From: Allacma fusca | Lineage: Eukaryota > Arthropoda > Collembola > Symphypleona > Sminthuridae | Reading direction: 5' to 3' | NCBI GenBank assembly: GCA_947179485.1 | Contig: OX359246.1 | Span: 2,790,001 to 2,854,000 of the forward strand | DNA: 64,000 bases | Part shown: positions 9,832 to 22,564 of the stretch, piece after piece | How positions within the stretch are numbered: position 1 is the first letter of the stretch | How the letters are laid out: each line of letters begins with the position of its first letter | Translations under genes and position numbers: made by a program | Notes under the pieces: generated by a model | Database searches by the model: none | Told to the model about the DNA's origin: nothing | Seen by the model: the letters and a program-made list of their open reading frames with translations, nothing else

Positions 9832-12800
9832 TTGCTGGACTTAGACCAAAGAAGACCCAATGAAACCGCGCCTCGCCCATCTTTAATAACTATTTCATAC
9901 TGGAACTGCGACGGACTAAGTACATTTCTAGACTTAATTCCATCCGAACTTACACAAACTTGTAGCAATGTAATATGCTTATGTGAAACTTGGGCAATGA
10001 ATAATAATTTTTCTCTGCAGAAAACCATTGCGCAAAATTCTAAAACTATTGGAGTAAATGCAATTAAATCAAATAAGCGAGGTAGAGCAAGCGGCGGTGA
10101 ACTAGTTTTAATTGAAAATGATAAATTTTAAAAATGCACAATTGTATATGAAGAACATGGATGTATAGCTGTAGAATTAACTCCCAAATGCACATGTAAT
10201 ACGATATTAATTGTGGATTTTTACATTCCTCCAGGAAATCAATACGACTACCTTGTTACAAGATATGCAGATATATTACTTGACATTGCTACTAGGTTTA
10301 CAAACATAATTGTGGGGGGAGACTTTAACGCTCGAGTGGGGAACTTAAATAACAACCTTCCAATCTTAACGGGAACACTATTGGACCCCCTAAGAACCTC
10401 TCAAGACATTACCATAAACAAAAGAGGGAAAAAAATCACGGAGATTAATGAAGATGCAGACTTGTCGCTCTTGAATGGCAGAACAATCTCAGACAAACCA
10501 GCCCAATTCACATTCTTTTCACATCAGGGGAAAAGTGTTATTGACCTTGTCTGGGTAAGCAACAATGTAAGCAGTACCGTAAGAAACTATGAAAACATTC
10601 CACAAGCCTCACATACTGTAGGAAAAGTCACAATTACTTCCGGCCAGCCACACAATATAACCGCAGATGAGGAGAAAGAAATCACAAAATGGGTCCCAGA
10701 CAAGACAGAAAAATCCCACAAGAATACAGGACTAATGCAGAAATACGAAGGAACAGATGTAGAAGAATATTACTTTAATATTGCCCAGACCATACAACAA
10801 GCTGCTGAAGACTCAAATATGAAACTAAAACTTTGCAAAAGAGGGAAGCAGTGGCAAACAAACCCCTGGTATGACAATGAGTGTAAATACTCAAAAAAAG
10901 GGCTTAAACGATCTCGAGGCCAAACACCTGCGGACGCTGAGCTTGCTTCTTACTGCTCGTACAAGAAAATACATAACAACCTAATCAAACAGAAGAAAAA
11001 AAGTAAAGTGGAAAGAAACCAAGAACAAACTCCAAAATTGTAAGGATACATCAGAGTTCTGGAGAACATTCAACCACTTCCGTAATGGAAAAAAGCCTCA
11101 AAAATTACTAAATGCCGAAACGTGGGAAACCTTCTAAAAAGACATCATGCCAGCAAGAAACCAGGAGAACCCTCGAAATACACCAACCGAGACGATCAAC
11201 TAGAACGAAATATTACATTTAAAGAACTACAAGAAGCCATCCGAGATCTGAAGAATAACAAGGCACCTGGCACCGACAAGATAATTAATGAGTTCCTAAG
11301 GAATGTCCACGAAAATACTAAATACCAGATTTTGACACTATACAATAATATTTGGAAAAGCGAAAAGACTTCCAGAAAGTGATCTGAAATTGAATTGGCG
11401 ACAATTTTCAAAAAAGGCGCTGACTCACTCCCTATTAACTACCGTGGAATAGCACTTATCAATACACTGGCGAAGCTTTTCACATTAATCATTTTGAGAC
11501 GCCTTTATCCGTGGTGCGAAGCCAAGAAAATATTACCAGAATTCCAAGCTGGATTTTGCCAAAATCGAGGTTGCCCTGATCAGATCTTCTGTTTCAATTC
11601 ACTTATTCAATCACGTCTTGCCAGAAATCTCAGACTCATTGTACTTTTTGTGGATTTCAAGAGGGCGTTCGATTCTATCAAACAGAACATCCTGTGGGAA
11701 AAAATGAATACTTTGGGAATCCCAGGAAAAATCATAAATATAATCAGATATATACGACAATGCTAATATTGTGGTACGATGTAAGGAAGGCTTCACAAAG
11801 CAAATACCAGTTACAATGGGAGTTCTTCAAGGAGAAATCCTCAGCCCAATACTATTCTCCATATACATCAGTGACCTCGATAAATTTATGAAACAACATG
11901 GATCTTCTCCAGTCAGTATGGGAAGCGATAGAAACATCGACCTTCTCCTCTTCGCTGATGATACCTGTATCCCCGCTGAATCCAAAATGGGACTCCAAAA
12001 TAAAATTAAATACTTAATTATTACTGCTCCTAAAACGGTCTAGAAATAAATCTTCTGAAAACTAACATAATTGTCTTTTCCCCTAGCGGAAGACTTCCTA
12101 AGATTCTAAAATGGTACTTGAACGGAGAAGAATTGAAACTGCAAAAGAATACACCTACCTTGGAGTTATTTTCCAACAATCTGGAAAATTTACAAAATAT
12201 CTGATGTATGTGAGAAGCAAGGCTGTAGCAGTTTCCAACGCTTTAATCAGTGCAATAAATAAATTGCCGATGGAATCCTGGAACAGCAGAGGAAGACTAA
12301 TAAACGCAATAGTCCTACCCATATACGAATATGCATCGCAAATATGGAGCCTAGACTTATTGGAAGAACCTGAATACATTCAACAATACTTCTTAAAGAG
12401 AATACTTTGGTTACCAAGATCCACTCCAAGATACTGGGTCAGGGCAGAAACTGGGAAAACCAACTCAAAAGTCCATATAATTAAATTAACTCTGTTATAC
12501 CTTATTCGTATTCTAGATATGGGCAAAAATAGAAATGTTAGAAAATGCTATGACAGGCTACTTGAACTATTCAAATTTTCAGGCGAAAAAAAATCAAAAA
12601 ACTGGGTCGAACAAACCAAAGGCCTACTACAAGACTATGGTTTCATCTCAGTCTGGAACAGACAATCATCACAAGTACTTCAAGAGAATCTCAAAGACAT
12701 CGTAGACAGTATAAGATCCCAGTGTGAAAAAGCCGACATCCAAAGAATCATCCAGTCATCATATTCCCAAGATTACAAACTTTTTAAGAAGAATAAAAAT

Positions 12801-13076
12801 GTGTCAAACTACTTAAGGACCCAAACAAGCTTAAGCTCTAAAAGATTTATATCGCAACTCAGAAATGACCACCACATTATATACCATAATAAACATAAAA
12901 TAAGATTTTCCCAAGAGGAGTGCAAAATATGTACTAGTAATATGACTTATGATATGTACCACTTTTTTATCGAATGTAAACAATTTAACTCCCAGAGGGA
13001 GCATTTTCTGGTTAAATATAAGGAGAGAGAATTTTTATACTCTGTTCAGAATCCAGGAAAAAGAAGACTTACTTAA
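9832..13076 (+). pseudogene. LINE ORF2: AP endonuclease and reverse transcriptase, multiply broken
   Basis: Endonuclease motifs appear in order: SYWNCDG, CLCETW, GGDFNARVG, IDLVWVS. The RT region follows with NNKAPGTD, NYRGIAL, AGFCQNRG, FVDFKRAFDS, GVLQGEILSPILFS and the catalytic FADDT near 11950. A C-terminal domain (12111-13076) contains YTYLGV and a Cys-x2-Cys...His...Cys cluster near 12920-12980, typical of these elements. In-frame stops are at 10129-10131 and 11380-11382, and frame changes occur near 11039, 11766 and 12043-12111. It cannot encode an active enzyme as read. Confidence 0.9.
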
Positions 13077-13259
13077 AATTGTAAACTTCGTTAAAAATTG
13101 CACAATGTAATATACAATGTAACTTAAAGGAAATGTTATGGGCGAGACCCGAAAGACATTTAAATAAATTGAATTGAATTGAATTAGATACTAGTTGAAG
13201 CTTTTAATTTGTAGTCAACCGACGAAGAAAAGATTTTATTTCAAATGTTTAAAATACTT

Positions 13260-13958
13260 TCACAACTTTGAATAGCGCTGATCAAGATACTGCTTTGGGC
13301 AAGGGATCCGTTCGCATCTTCCCCCCACTCCCCCAACCGGATATTGACCTGCTGGGCAAGGGCCTTGTCCCACAATTATAGAAAATTTTTTAAAAATCTT
13401 GAACTTGCATAAAATTTCTATTTAACCTAATATTGTTCAGTTAAAGAAAACATAACATCCTGAATAAAGTTTAGTCTTTGTAGTGGTTTCCATAAAAACA
13501 CAAATATATTCAATTCTTAAATATACCACGTTATATATCGTCGGTGAAGTGAAAGGTTGCTCCAGCTACACTATCGATGGTAGCCACTAGCACCTATCCA
13601 CACTGCAAAGTGTGGATTTCCTCAAAAGGGAAATGAATCATGTTCTACTACGAACTTAGCTTCGTTAAAATATATACACAAATACATGCTGATGTTTTTG
13701 ATTTTATTCAAAACTGGACGGATACATCATTTTAATTTTGCATAGTAACATTGTAGGAAGTCGGCCCAATGAATCAATGGTCGAGTCACAAAGTTGTCAC
13801 CATGATTATAATTTTCGCAGAGACACGCTTCAATTTGGGAATCATTATTTGATTCGAAGGCTTTAACGAAAATCATGTTGTTCCCACAGGGACCATTAGT
13901 ACATCTCTGGTAGCATTTTTGAGTTGGAATTTGGTACAAATGGTAAAACGGACAAGTT
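13260..13958 (-). pseudogene. DUF4789-like cysteine-rich secreted protein, decayed paralogue
   Basis: Exon 2 homologue at 13958-13727 follows an acceptor (tttcccag) and contains TCPFYHLYQIP, CYQRC, GPCGNNMIF and PLIHWADFLQCY, closely matching exon 2 of the intact gene at 15.4-17.3 kb. Where that gene has a splice donor four codons after QQCY, this copy runs into a TGA at 13727-13729. A remnant of exon 3 at 13364-13260 (PCPAGQYPV...RCERIPCPKQYL) lacks one base at its acceptor and, after RYSK, jumps straight to the terminal codons by an internal deletion of about 240 bp. A tail motif TTTATT (minus-strand AATAAA) survives at 13235-13240. No signal-peptide exon was found for it. Confidence 0.65.
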
Positions 13959-14222
13959 CTGGGAAACCAAATCATTAAATAAATATTTAATAGTAAATTG
14001 TTCCACCTACAGGATACACATATGCATAGGACAAAATGAATAAGTACACATTTTGTTTGCAACAATTGCAAAAGGTCAACTCCCTGTTCAACGCACAAGG
14101 AGATGCTCAAATAATATTTCTCAAGTTTTAATTATATTTAAAATTATAAGTGTATCATTCTACTTTTGTGGTCTTTATAACTATCTTCAAATGTCAACAA
14201 ATACGCTTATTAAAAGTAAATT

Positions 14223-14440
14223 CTGGAATTTTTATAATCCTGGAAATCCTGGAATTTTTATAATCCTGGGAATCCTGGAATTTTTATAATCCTGGAAATC
14301 CTGGAATTTTTATAATCCCGGCAATCCTGGAATTTTTACAATCCTGGAAATCCTGGAACTTTTATAATCCTGGAAATCCTGGAATTTTTATAATCCTTGA
14401 AATCCTAGAATTTTTATAATTCTGGAAATCCTGGAATTTT
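14223..14440. repeat. 26-bp tandem repeat, about 8.4 copies
   Basis: The unit TGGAATTTTTATAATCCTGG plus AAATCC repeats with a few substitutions. It lies between the decayed DUF4789 copy and the duplicated flanking unit. A short overlapping open frame is simply the repeat. Confidence 0.9.
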
Positions 14441-15327
14441 CCGCCAGTAGTTTAGAGCTAGGAGGTTGTGCCACTGGGATAATATTTAAATTAATGACTA
14501 ATTTAATAATTGCGGATGCTAATGTCAAAAAATATGATAACTGCGGTTTTGTATGAAATACATTAAAAGGTGACACTGGAATTTTGGAGACATGGACATT
14601 GGGATGCGCTCACCAAATTTATTTTTAATGGAAATCTAAATTTTATGAGTAAAATCCTACATTTATTGGATACAGAGTTCAAGTTTTTATAAGTAACCTG
14701 AGGTTACAGTAAGTTAACACAAGTTTTGATAAGTCAAATAATACAATTCCATGAATCACAGTTGGGCCGACATAAAAACAGCGTTTACGGGATTCATAGT
14801 CCTCATTTGACACTAGTATATATTATACATAATTACTTATATGCATAATCTCTATTTGTACAATGCATAAGTGTCGTAATAAATTTGGAATTACTAATTA
14901 AATTGGGATTTTGTATATTTAAGACCATTTGCTTGGAAGTCTAACTAAAGTGTGTTTTAAAAAACGCCAAGCTTATTTTAATATATTTTTCATGCAAGCT
15001 GTATTTTTTTAGACACATGAAAACACGAAGCATCTAAATGCAATGTAATTGTTTCCTTGTTAATTAACTCAGGCTTTCCAGCTACAGAATTTATTTTGCA
15101 CTCACTGTGCATCTAAACACATATACAAGTCATTATTACATATTTGTTTCAATTTGCTTATCTTAAGTATGCTAACTATGGATAGTAGCCATTATTGCGA
15201 ATGATGACTATTTAATTAGAGTTGTATCAGATATATACGGTAATGTAATACAGAGACATTGCCGTATACTTTTATTTCAAATATTCGACCTGCTTTCACA
15301 ATTATTGCTTAGTGATTCGTTTTGAAC

Positions 15328-15419
15328 TCAGGACAGGAATGAGGGCTGTAATTGGGCTTTCTGTTCTTGTTCCGACGAACATTGAATGGTACAGGTTTTT
15401 ACGCAGTCAGCAGTAGCTT
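15328..15419 (-). pseudogene. Isolated C-terminal DUF4789 fragment
   Basis: Directly after the stop of the intact gene, another minus-strand frame reads CSSEQEQKAQLQPSFLS then stop. It resembles the tail of the remnant at 22.6-22.8 kb (CVSEQEYKAQLQ) and more weakly the tail of the intact gene. It could be a leftover terminal exon from an unequal duplication or an alternative tail; no acceptor was established. Confidence 0.4.
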
Positions 15420-17329
15420 CTAAATATTTGAAGTCTTTTCACAATGATTGTTTAGCAATACTTGGCCCTCAGGGCAGGAAATAGGCTTGTTTTTTGTGAC
15501 TGTAGGCAATGGCTGGGTTTTGTATTCTTCATCATATTGACATTTAGGCTCAAAGCTCTCGTTTGTGAACACAGCCCGTTTCCCGCTGGGACAAAAACCT
15601 TGGGTTAAGGTCAAATAACACTTCCCTCCATATGAGAATAGGAATTCCCTGTCATTCGTTGACGGCCCGGATTTTGAATAGCGCTGAGCCAGGTACTGCT
15701 TTGGACAAGGAATCCGCTCGCACATTCCCCTTCCACTCCCCCCAACAAGCCATTGACCTGCTGGGCATGGGCCCTGGAATTACAAAAAAATATTGTTTAA
15801 TTTCTAATTATTTCAAAATTTTTGCAGATAGAATGTTATACTCGGACGCTGGATAGAAATTATATTAAACATACTGCAAATACTTATACAGATGCCCTTA
15901 TATAGGCATAATAAAGTTTTTCCTATAATTATTACATTTACAGGTTAGGCTAGGCATTGACATTATAAAGTTGTAAGATAGAGTGACACCTCCATACATA
16001 TTGGCAGATATTTTCACATCCCTTGGGAACCACTACACCAGGAAATCATTACTTACCTGATCATAAATAAAATAACACTGTTGGGTGTCAGGCCAATGGA
16101 CCAATGGCCGAGTCCAAAAGTTGGTTCCTTCCCCAAAATTTTTGCAAAGGCACTCTCCAATTTGGGAATTCTCATTGGATGGGAAGGCCTCAAGGAAAAT
16201 CATTTTATTACCACATGGCTCTTGGTAGCCTCTGCTGTAGCATCTTTGACTTGGAATGTGATACAAATGGAAGTGCGGACAAGTTCTGGGAAATCAAATC
16301 CTTAAATAATTTTTTTTCATAAACATTTTAAATGGTTTCAAGGAGATCCATTCTTTATTGTAAATACCAACCCTTTGAAAAACAACTGTCCTCATCGTCG
16401 GTCTTTTCTACAACTGGCTAAATGAGTACATAAATAAACAATAAATAATTATCTAAAATAAATATTTATGCGTTATGTTTTTATATTATAATTAGAAATA
16501 TGTAAGTACTACGTATGTATATAGAATGGACCACATGCAAACATGGACATATTTTGAGTGACCATTCATAACCTTCATTCTCTATATAGTATTTAAAGGG
16601 GACATCCTTTATTATTAAAGGGCACTTTCTGTCCTTTTATTTAAAGTTTCGCACTTTCATAGTTCAATGGCCTCACACAACTCCCAAAAGGTGGCATGAT
16701 AAGCACTCCTTATTATTGACGTACCTGTCCGCCTATTTAAAGCGCTACTCTTAATATAATCCCGCACGATTGAAGCATACAACAAGTCTCTACGACAGGG
16801 CTTGATTCGTAAACCGTTTAGTTTTTAATTTATATCTGTACATTCACACTACTACCCCTCCAAGTATTTGCCCCTGTGAAGCACAGGGCTTTTACTAGTT
16901 GAAATTATATTTCTCAAGTTTCAACCACATTTTAAATTACCCGCCTATCTTTCTGCTTTGTGGTCTTCCTAACTTTATTGGTGTTTTCAAATATATACAA
17001 ATAAGGTTCTGAAAAGTAAATCCCAAAACTTGTTCCAATAGTTGGTGATACATTTCCATTGAACCACACACAACCCAATGTGTGTGTCGTTACAGACAGT
17101 TGACTGCATGTGATCGATGGTAATAACTATTGTAGAATGTAAAGTAGTATGTATTAAGGAGGGCTATTTATGATTTAAGCTGGACTTACGGAGGAAGATA
17201 TAATGCCGGGGGGAGATACCGCTCAGGAACAAACTTGCAGGAACAATAATTCAAAAACAGTAGTCCATGGGTAAAGAAAATCAAACCATAACCAAAAGTT
17301 GAAGCTATCGACGCTGACAATGAGTACAT
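15420..17329 (-). CDS. Secreted cysteine-rich DUF4789-like protein, three exons
   Basis: Exons 17329-17190, 16285-16057 and 15773-15420 join in phase (140+229+354 nt) to 240 residues plus stop. Junctions are canonical: donors gtaagt at 17189 and 16056, acceptors cccag and tccag. Exon 1 encodes a signal peptide-like leader (SIASTFGYGLIFFTHGLLFL). Exon 2 carries TCPHFHLYHIPSQRCY, EPCGNKMIFL and CLCKNFGEG; exon 3 carries GPCPAGQWLV, CERIPCPKQYL, GGKCYLTLTQGFCPSG and CPEGQVLL. This repeating GPC/CP-x-G cysteine pattern matches arthropod DUF4789 proteins, extracellular and of unknown function. A minus-strand AATAAA lies at 15276-15271, about 145 nt past the stop, and is conserved in the broken copies. 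Intron 2 contains sequence resembling the 17.6-kb MITE. Decayed paralogues lie on both sides. Family assignment is from memory of the pattern. Confidence 0.75.
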
Positions 17330-17591
17330 TTTTTTCAGTAAATATAAATCGTCAAAAGATTTTAAAAGAATACGTGAATAAAAATATACCGATAATGTAA
17401 AATATAAACAATTTTGAAACAATATGAGACAATTTTTGAGCTGATGTCTACTAACAACGGCAGGGCCTGGAATGGCAACTAAAGATTTGGGCACACCTCA
17501 GCCACTATTTAAGGAAACTCAAATTGTTTAAAAAAATCCAAACATGTTTTTCATGTTGTCGTGCCTCTTTGAGCCACCCAGGAAGTATGTA

Positions 17592-17765
17592 CAGTGAGTT
17601 TATTACGTAGGGGTTTATTATTAGACAGGATTCCCTTTATATTAGCATCTTTAAATGTTCCCTAGGATTGCATTTACATAATACTCTAGTAAGATATAGT
17701 GGCATCCCCTTATATTGGCAGGTATTTTGTCATCCCATAGGAACCACTATATAGGAAATTCACTG
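17592..17765. mobile_element. TA-flanked MITE, pogo/Tc1-mariner type
   Basis: 174 bp from CAGTGAGTTTATTACGTAGG to TATAGGAAATTCACTG, flanked by TA on both sides (17590-17591 and 17766-17767). The CAGTGAATTTCC-type terminus is the same as in the larger element at 60271-61135. Its right half also resembles 15960-16045, inside intron 2 of the intact DUF4789 gene. Confidence 0.65.
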
Positions 17766-20442
17766 TAGTTGAACGGCAAAATTAATGACTAATTTAATAC
17801 TTTTTTAATTCTAAACTCAGAAAGATACGGTTATGGGATTGAGTTTGTCATGGGCTGTATTCAAAGATGACACTGGAACTGGGGAACAATGAGATGGGTT
17901 GGCCAAAATAATTTGTAATGGAAATCTAAATTTTTACAAGTAAAATCCTACAATTCCTGGAATCAAGACGTACGAGTTACTATACTTACAACTACATATA
18001 CATACTCACATTTACTAACCCTATATAGAAATAATTATTAATGATAATTTCTACGTCTCCCTCTCTGCAGGTCGCAGGTGTGTTTGATTAGTAGTCTTCA
18101 ATTTGACACTAATATAGGTATACATATGTATATCCCGTACATATATGTAATTACATTTTTTGATTTTTCTTATTCGGGAACAATAGTTTGGAAGTCCACA
18201 TGTACAGCTAATTATGAAGGAACACAAGGCTATTTTAATATCATAGAATTTTTATGAACGTATTAAAACGCATGAACAATTATGTTTTATAGAGATGACC
18301 ATTATTTAATTCTTGGAATCACAAATCAGGTATACAGGACAAGTTTGTAATTATTACAATTTACGGTGTTTCCTTCTTCCAATGATTGGAAGAAGTTTAA
18401 AGAAAGTAGCTCAAAAGTTTTGATATTTTATAAATGATGAATAATAATTATTCAAATTACAAGGGGGGAAAGAAGTGTAAAAGACGTTAGAAAGCCAGCG
18501 GATCAGGCATTCAATACAGTTTTTTGTGAAAAATATCACAGATTCGTTTGGTACGCATTTAAATTAATTAATTTAATTTTGTATAGATACATATAATTAC
18601 ATATATTATGTAATATATGGGCGCGTGGCTAATATTCATCTTAACATAAACTATACAGGCCTCCGCTGAAGAAAACATGGATCTGGAGAATAAATTAATG
18701 AATATGAATAAAAACTGAAAACACTGTTGCAAAACAAGTTTATCTGGTTTCTTGTGACTTTCAATCATGACAAATACCTTATACGTTCTGTCATACGTAC
18801 AATTAATAGTTATTCTTGATTTCTAAATCCTAAATAACAATAATTTCAACAAATATTTTTCAAAGTTTCAACAACATTTAAAATTACAGATGTAGTTGTC
18901 CCTTTGTGGTCTTCATAACCTTATTGGTATTATCAAATGTCAACAAGCACCCAATACAAATCTAATTAAATAAATTTGTTTCACATTGTCGAGCCTTTCT
19001 GATCCACCCGGGAAGTAGTTGAATGTCTTACTAATTTAATTATTTAAAATGTTAATAGCAAAGAAGGGGTACGGTTTTGTATTTGGAATGTACTTGAAGA
19101 TCACACTTACAATAAGTTGGGCTCACTAAATTATTTTGTAATACGAATCCGAGTTTTTGTGTAAAATTGTATAATTTTTGGAAAAACAGTTCAAGTAACA
19201 TTAAAGGTTACAGCAAGTTAACCACACGATTTTATGAGTCCAATTATGTATAGATACAATTCCTGGGATTACAGGCCAATATAATAACATTGTTTCCGGG
19301 ATTTTAAATCCTCATTTGACACGAATGTACAGACACATACTTTCTATGCATAAGTGTCGTAATAAATTTCCAAATTATTGAATAAATTGTCATTCACCGT
19401 ATTTGAGACGATTAGATTGTAAGACTATTTCAAGTGGGTTGGAATTACGCCAAGATTATTTGAATATATTTTTCATGCAAGCTGTATTTTTATTTAGACA
19501 CTTAAACCATGTAGTGAAATGTAGTTGCTTTATTGTCAAATAACTCAGCGCCGGGCACTATATAACAGAGCTGCGTTCAAGTTCAAGTATAACTTGAATA
19601 GTTCAAGTGCGTATCAAGTTCAAGTCAAGTCAAGTACAGACAATTATGTAACTTGAAACTTAAACATCAAGTTCAAGTGAAATTATAATTTTAACTTGAA
19701 TTTTCAAGTTCAAGTTCAATCAAGTTCAAGTTAATAATTTATTACTTGATTGTAAAGTCAAGTCAAGTTCAAGTACAATGAATGGAAGTACTTGAATAAA
19801 ACTTGAGTATAACTTGAGTTTTTGTCACTGAGAAGCAATGTAAGCAATGCCTAATTAGTGGCATCATTGTATCCCACTAAAAATAATATTGGGCGTCAAT
19901 CATCGTAATAATGTCATCTTTGTATTTGTTTTCATTCCATCGAAATTAAAGTCGCCTCCACGATGGCCAGGGGTCGAGAATAATTCTTGTGTCCTGTTTC
20001 CATACTTCGAATTTTGAATAATTAAAATTTCCGTCTTATTGTTTTCTAAAGATGTTCTTGATACTCGGGGTTCTTGTTCCATTATAAAAATGAAGTGATT
20101 GTTCCCTTCACCTGTTCTGAAGCTAGAAGAAGTTTAACAATAATTTATTATTTCATGTAAAAATAATTTTTGCTGATATTAAACATGACGGCGCAGACGA
20201 ACAACCAACAATGTTATAAATCAACGTTGGTTAAACAAAATTAACGACGACAAATATTTATAAATATAACTGCTGGTTACACTCACCAGATGAGTGCAAC
20301 TAGGGTTTGTCGATTTTTAAATGCCATGGCATAAATGGCAAATTTGGCAGGCATTTAGGGCATTTATTCACATGGGCAAAAAATGATTTTTTATGCCATT
20401 CTGGCAGAATTGGCATTTAATATTTTTTGCCTTGGCAAAATT

Positions 20443-21058
20443 CAAAGGTGTCCACCTATCCTATTTATAGGCCTGCATATAGGATAAAAATAGGCAGGAT
20501 GCAAAATCCAAGTAATTATAGGTAGTAAAATAGGGTGCAGTAATTACCGCTAAAATTAATCCTATTTTATATGTAGGAGCTGCAAGAGTTCACTTTTTAT
20601 TTAGGAACAAGGTAGGCAGTTTGCAAAGGTAAAAATAGGCATATTTAATAATCTATTGACAAATTTGTCAAGCAAATATTTGATTTAACCTTAAAATAAA
20701 TCTCAAAAATATTCTTCAAATATGTGACATTTTAGTAGTGTGATTTTTTTCGTGTGTTACGATTGCACGTACATATTTACATAGATTATTTTTAGTTGAA
20801 AAAATAAGCCTTTATAGGCTAAAAATAGGTCTTTATAAGCTAAAAAATAGGTCTTTATAGGCTAAAAAATAGGTCTTTATAGGCTAAAAATATGCCTTTA
20901 TAGGCTAAAATATAGGCAAATACATTACAGGAGTATATACGTAGGCAAATAGGTAGGCAATTTATTTTTGATAAAAAATGTAGGTTAATATGTAGGGAAG
21001 GCAAAGCTGCTAAAAATATGTAGTATTTTAGGTAGGCTGAATCTTTTGGACACCTTTG
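20443..21058. mobile_element. hAT MITE, CAAAGGTGTCC family (inner core of the nest)
   Basis: Termini CAAAGGTGTCCA and TGGACACCTTTG are exact inverted repeats, flanked by the 8-bp duplication GCAAAATT (20435-20442 and 21059-21066). The interior is rich in TAGGC/GCCTA motifs. It interrupts the TGCC-family element. Confidence 0.9.
20805..20915. repeat. About 21-bp tandem repeat inside the innermost MITE
   Basis: Units of the type TCTTTATAGGCTAAAAAATA repeat five times with small changes. Probably an expanded subterminal motif. Confidence 0.8.
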
Positions 21059-22564
21059 GCAAAATTGGCATAAATTAACTATGCTCATGGAACGCTCTAT
21101 TTCCGCCATCATTAGTGCTTGCTCCGACCGTGGCCAACTTTAAAATAGGCTTTCAAACAAGCAAAAGAATGTGGGATCGTGGATTAAATATACAATTACT
21201 TATTTGCAGACACTTTGTCAGATGTTAATCGCCTCAATGAAATTGATGAAGGCGACGAAAAAACCGACGATGAACTTGAAACAATATTGATAATTGAGGA
21301 ACCGTATTCTGATAGTGATTTGAAAAATTGTTAGTTTGTGTTCACATATTTTTGGCGACAGTTTTGACTTAGACACAATAGTTCCCAAAAAGTGACAAAT
21401 TGGATGAGTATTGTCGGTTTTTATAATGTTAAACACTTTTGGATGTATACTAAAATTACAAATTGAAAACAAATAGGCCAGCATTCTCACATTTGTTCCA
21501 AATTTTTGATTTATAATGGTGGCATACTCGTTGTTGAGTCTGCTGAACAGGTTTGACTTCTTCATGGCACAATACTGCACCTCAACATGCCCCGCAAAAG
21601 ATTTTTCGCGAGAAGGTTTTTGTTGCCATAATTTTTGCCATTTTTGCCATGCATTTATTGCCTTTTTGCCCGGCATTTATTTTTAAGGGCAAGGCGAAGG
21701 CATAAATTGTTTTTTTTGCCTTGCTACGGGCAAAAAATACCGGGCAGGCAAAATACCTAAGGCATTTAAAAATCGACAAACCCTAATTGTAAGTGCAACA
21801 CTAATGTGAACAGGCCAGTAATGTGATTTCTAAACTCTTAATAGTGCAAATTAGTAAATTAGATAGGTCTACAATGTTTACAGTTATTTGATCAAGTATT
21901 TTAAATTTTTTAGCAATTTTAAAGTAAAGAATATCGCCTGCATGCCGTTTAGTTTATCCTAATCACGACCTAGCCGTTATTAGCTATAATAGTTGTGGAC
22001 GAAATTTTTAGTATTGTTTATTCATTTACGAAAAAATTACTTGAATAATCAAGTTCAAGTACAAGTTCAAGTTCACGTTCAAGTCAAGTTATGTGCCCAA
22101 CTTGAACGTCAAGTTATGATCAAGTTCAAGTTCAATAAAATAAACTTGAAAATCGAGTACTTGAATACTCAAGTTGCTTGAGAAACTTGATTCATCAAGT
22201 ACAAGTGCGGATACCTCGCTTAGACAACTTTTTCAAGTTCAAGTCAAGTTCAAGTCAAGTTGTCTAAAATAACTTGACTTGAACGCAGCTCTGCTATATA
22301 AGATTTCCAGTTACAGACATTATTTTGCAATCACAGTACGTCTACATACAAACCAAGACGCCAGAATTGTTACAAATAAGTAATCTGAATTATGCAAACT
22401 GTGGGTATTCTGTAACCATAATATTATGAATGATGATTATTTAACTGGAGTGGTATCAGTCATACGGTAATATAAGACGTGAACATTAAAAAAGACAAAC
22501 AAAAGACATGTTCCATCATAGCTTGTAACTCACAGTCCACCGGCTATGTTATGCTTTTATTTCG

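Larger units (their letters stand above)
8654..13183 (+). mobile_element. Near full-length LINE (non-LTR retrotransposon), coding-defective
   Basis: The 13-bp sequence TTAGATACTAGTT occurs at 8641-8653 and again at 13184-13196, framing a 4.53-kb insert. This is the target-site duplication expected of target-primed reverse transcription. The insert has a 5' region (about 8654-9165), an ORF1-like coiled-coil region, an endonuclease-reverse transcriptase ORF2 region, and a 3' tail of AATTG/TTGAA repeats (13167-13183) instead of poly(A). An AP-type endonuclease and a simple-repeat tail fit the broad Jockey/CR1/L2/I-type group; the clade was not assigned. Both ORFs carry stops and frameshifts. Confidence 0.9.
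20301..21791. mobile_element. hAT-like element, TGCC/GGCA-repeat family (middle shell of the nest)
   Basis: Termini TAGGGTTTGTCGATTTTTAA and TTAAAAATCGACAAACCCTA are inverted repeats. AGTGCAAC precedes it (20293-20300) and follows it (21792-21799). The sister copy at 48.4 kb has a single AGTGCAAC at the equivalent place, which defines the empty site. Six extra bases (ATTGTA) lie between the right terminus and the TSD, an asymmetry. Subterminal regions are rich in TGCC/GGCA. A possible transposase C-terminal remnant on + (about 21209-21334, acidic DEGDEKTDDELE, ending in TAG) follows an acceptor-like tttgcag; this is weak. Confidence 0.8.
19566..22293. mobile_element. hAT element, CAAGTT-repeat family, copy 1 (outer shell of a three-level nest)
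   Basis: Termini CAGAGCTGCGTTCAAG and CTTGAACGCAGCTCTG are exact inverted repeats, flanked by the exact 8-bp duplication CTATATAA (19558-19565 and 22294-22301). The first and last 250 or so bases are packed with CAAGTT/AACTTG in both orientations. Splitting out this element rejoins the third copy of the DUF4789 flanking duplication. No transposase was recognised. A second, inverted copy is at 47962-49288. A further transposon is inserted at 20301. Confidence 0.93.

Noticed and set aside
21218..21779. Overlapping minus-strand frames of 65 and 152 residues in the TGCC-family element
   Set aside because: They translate the GGCA/TGCC repeat end and AT-rich sequence, with no motifs.
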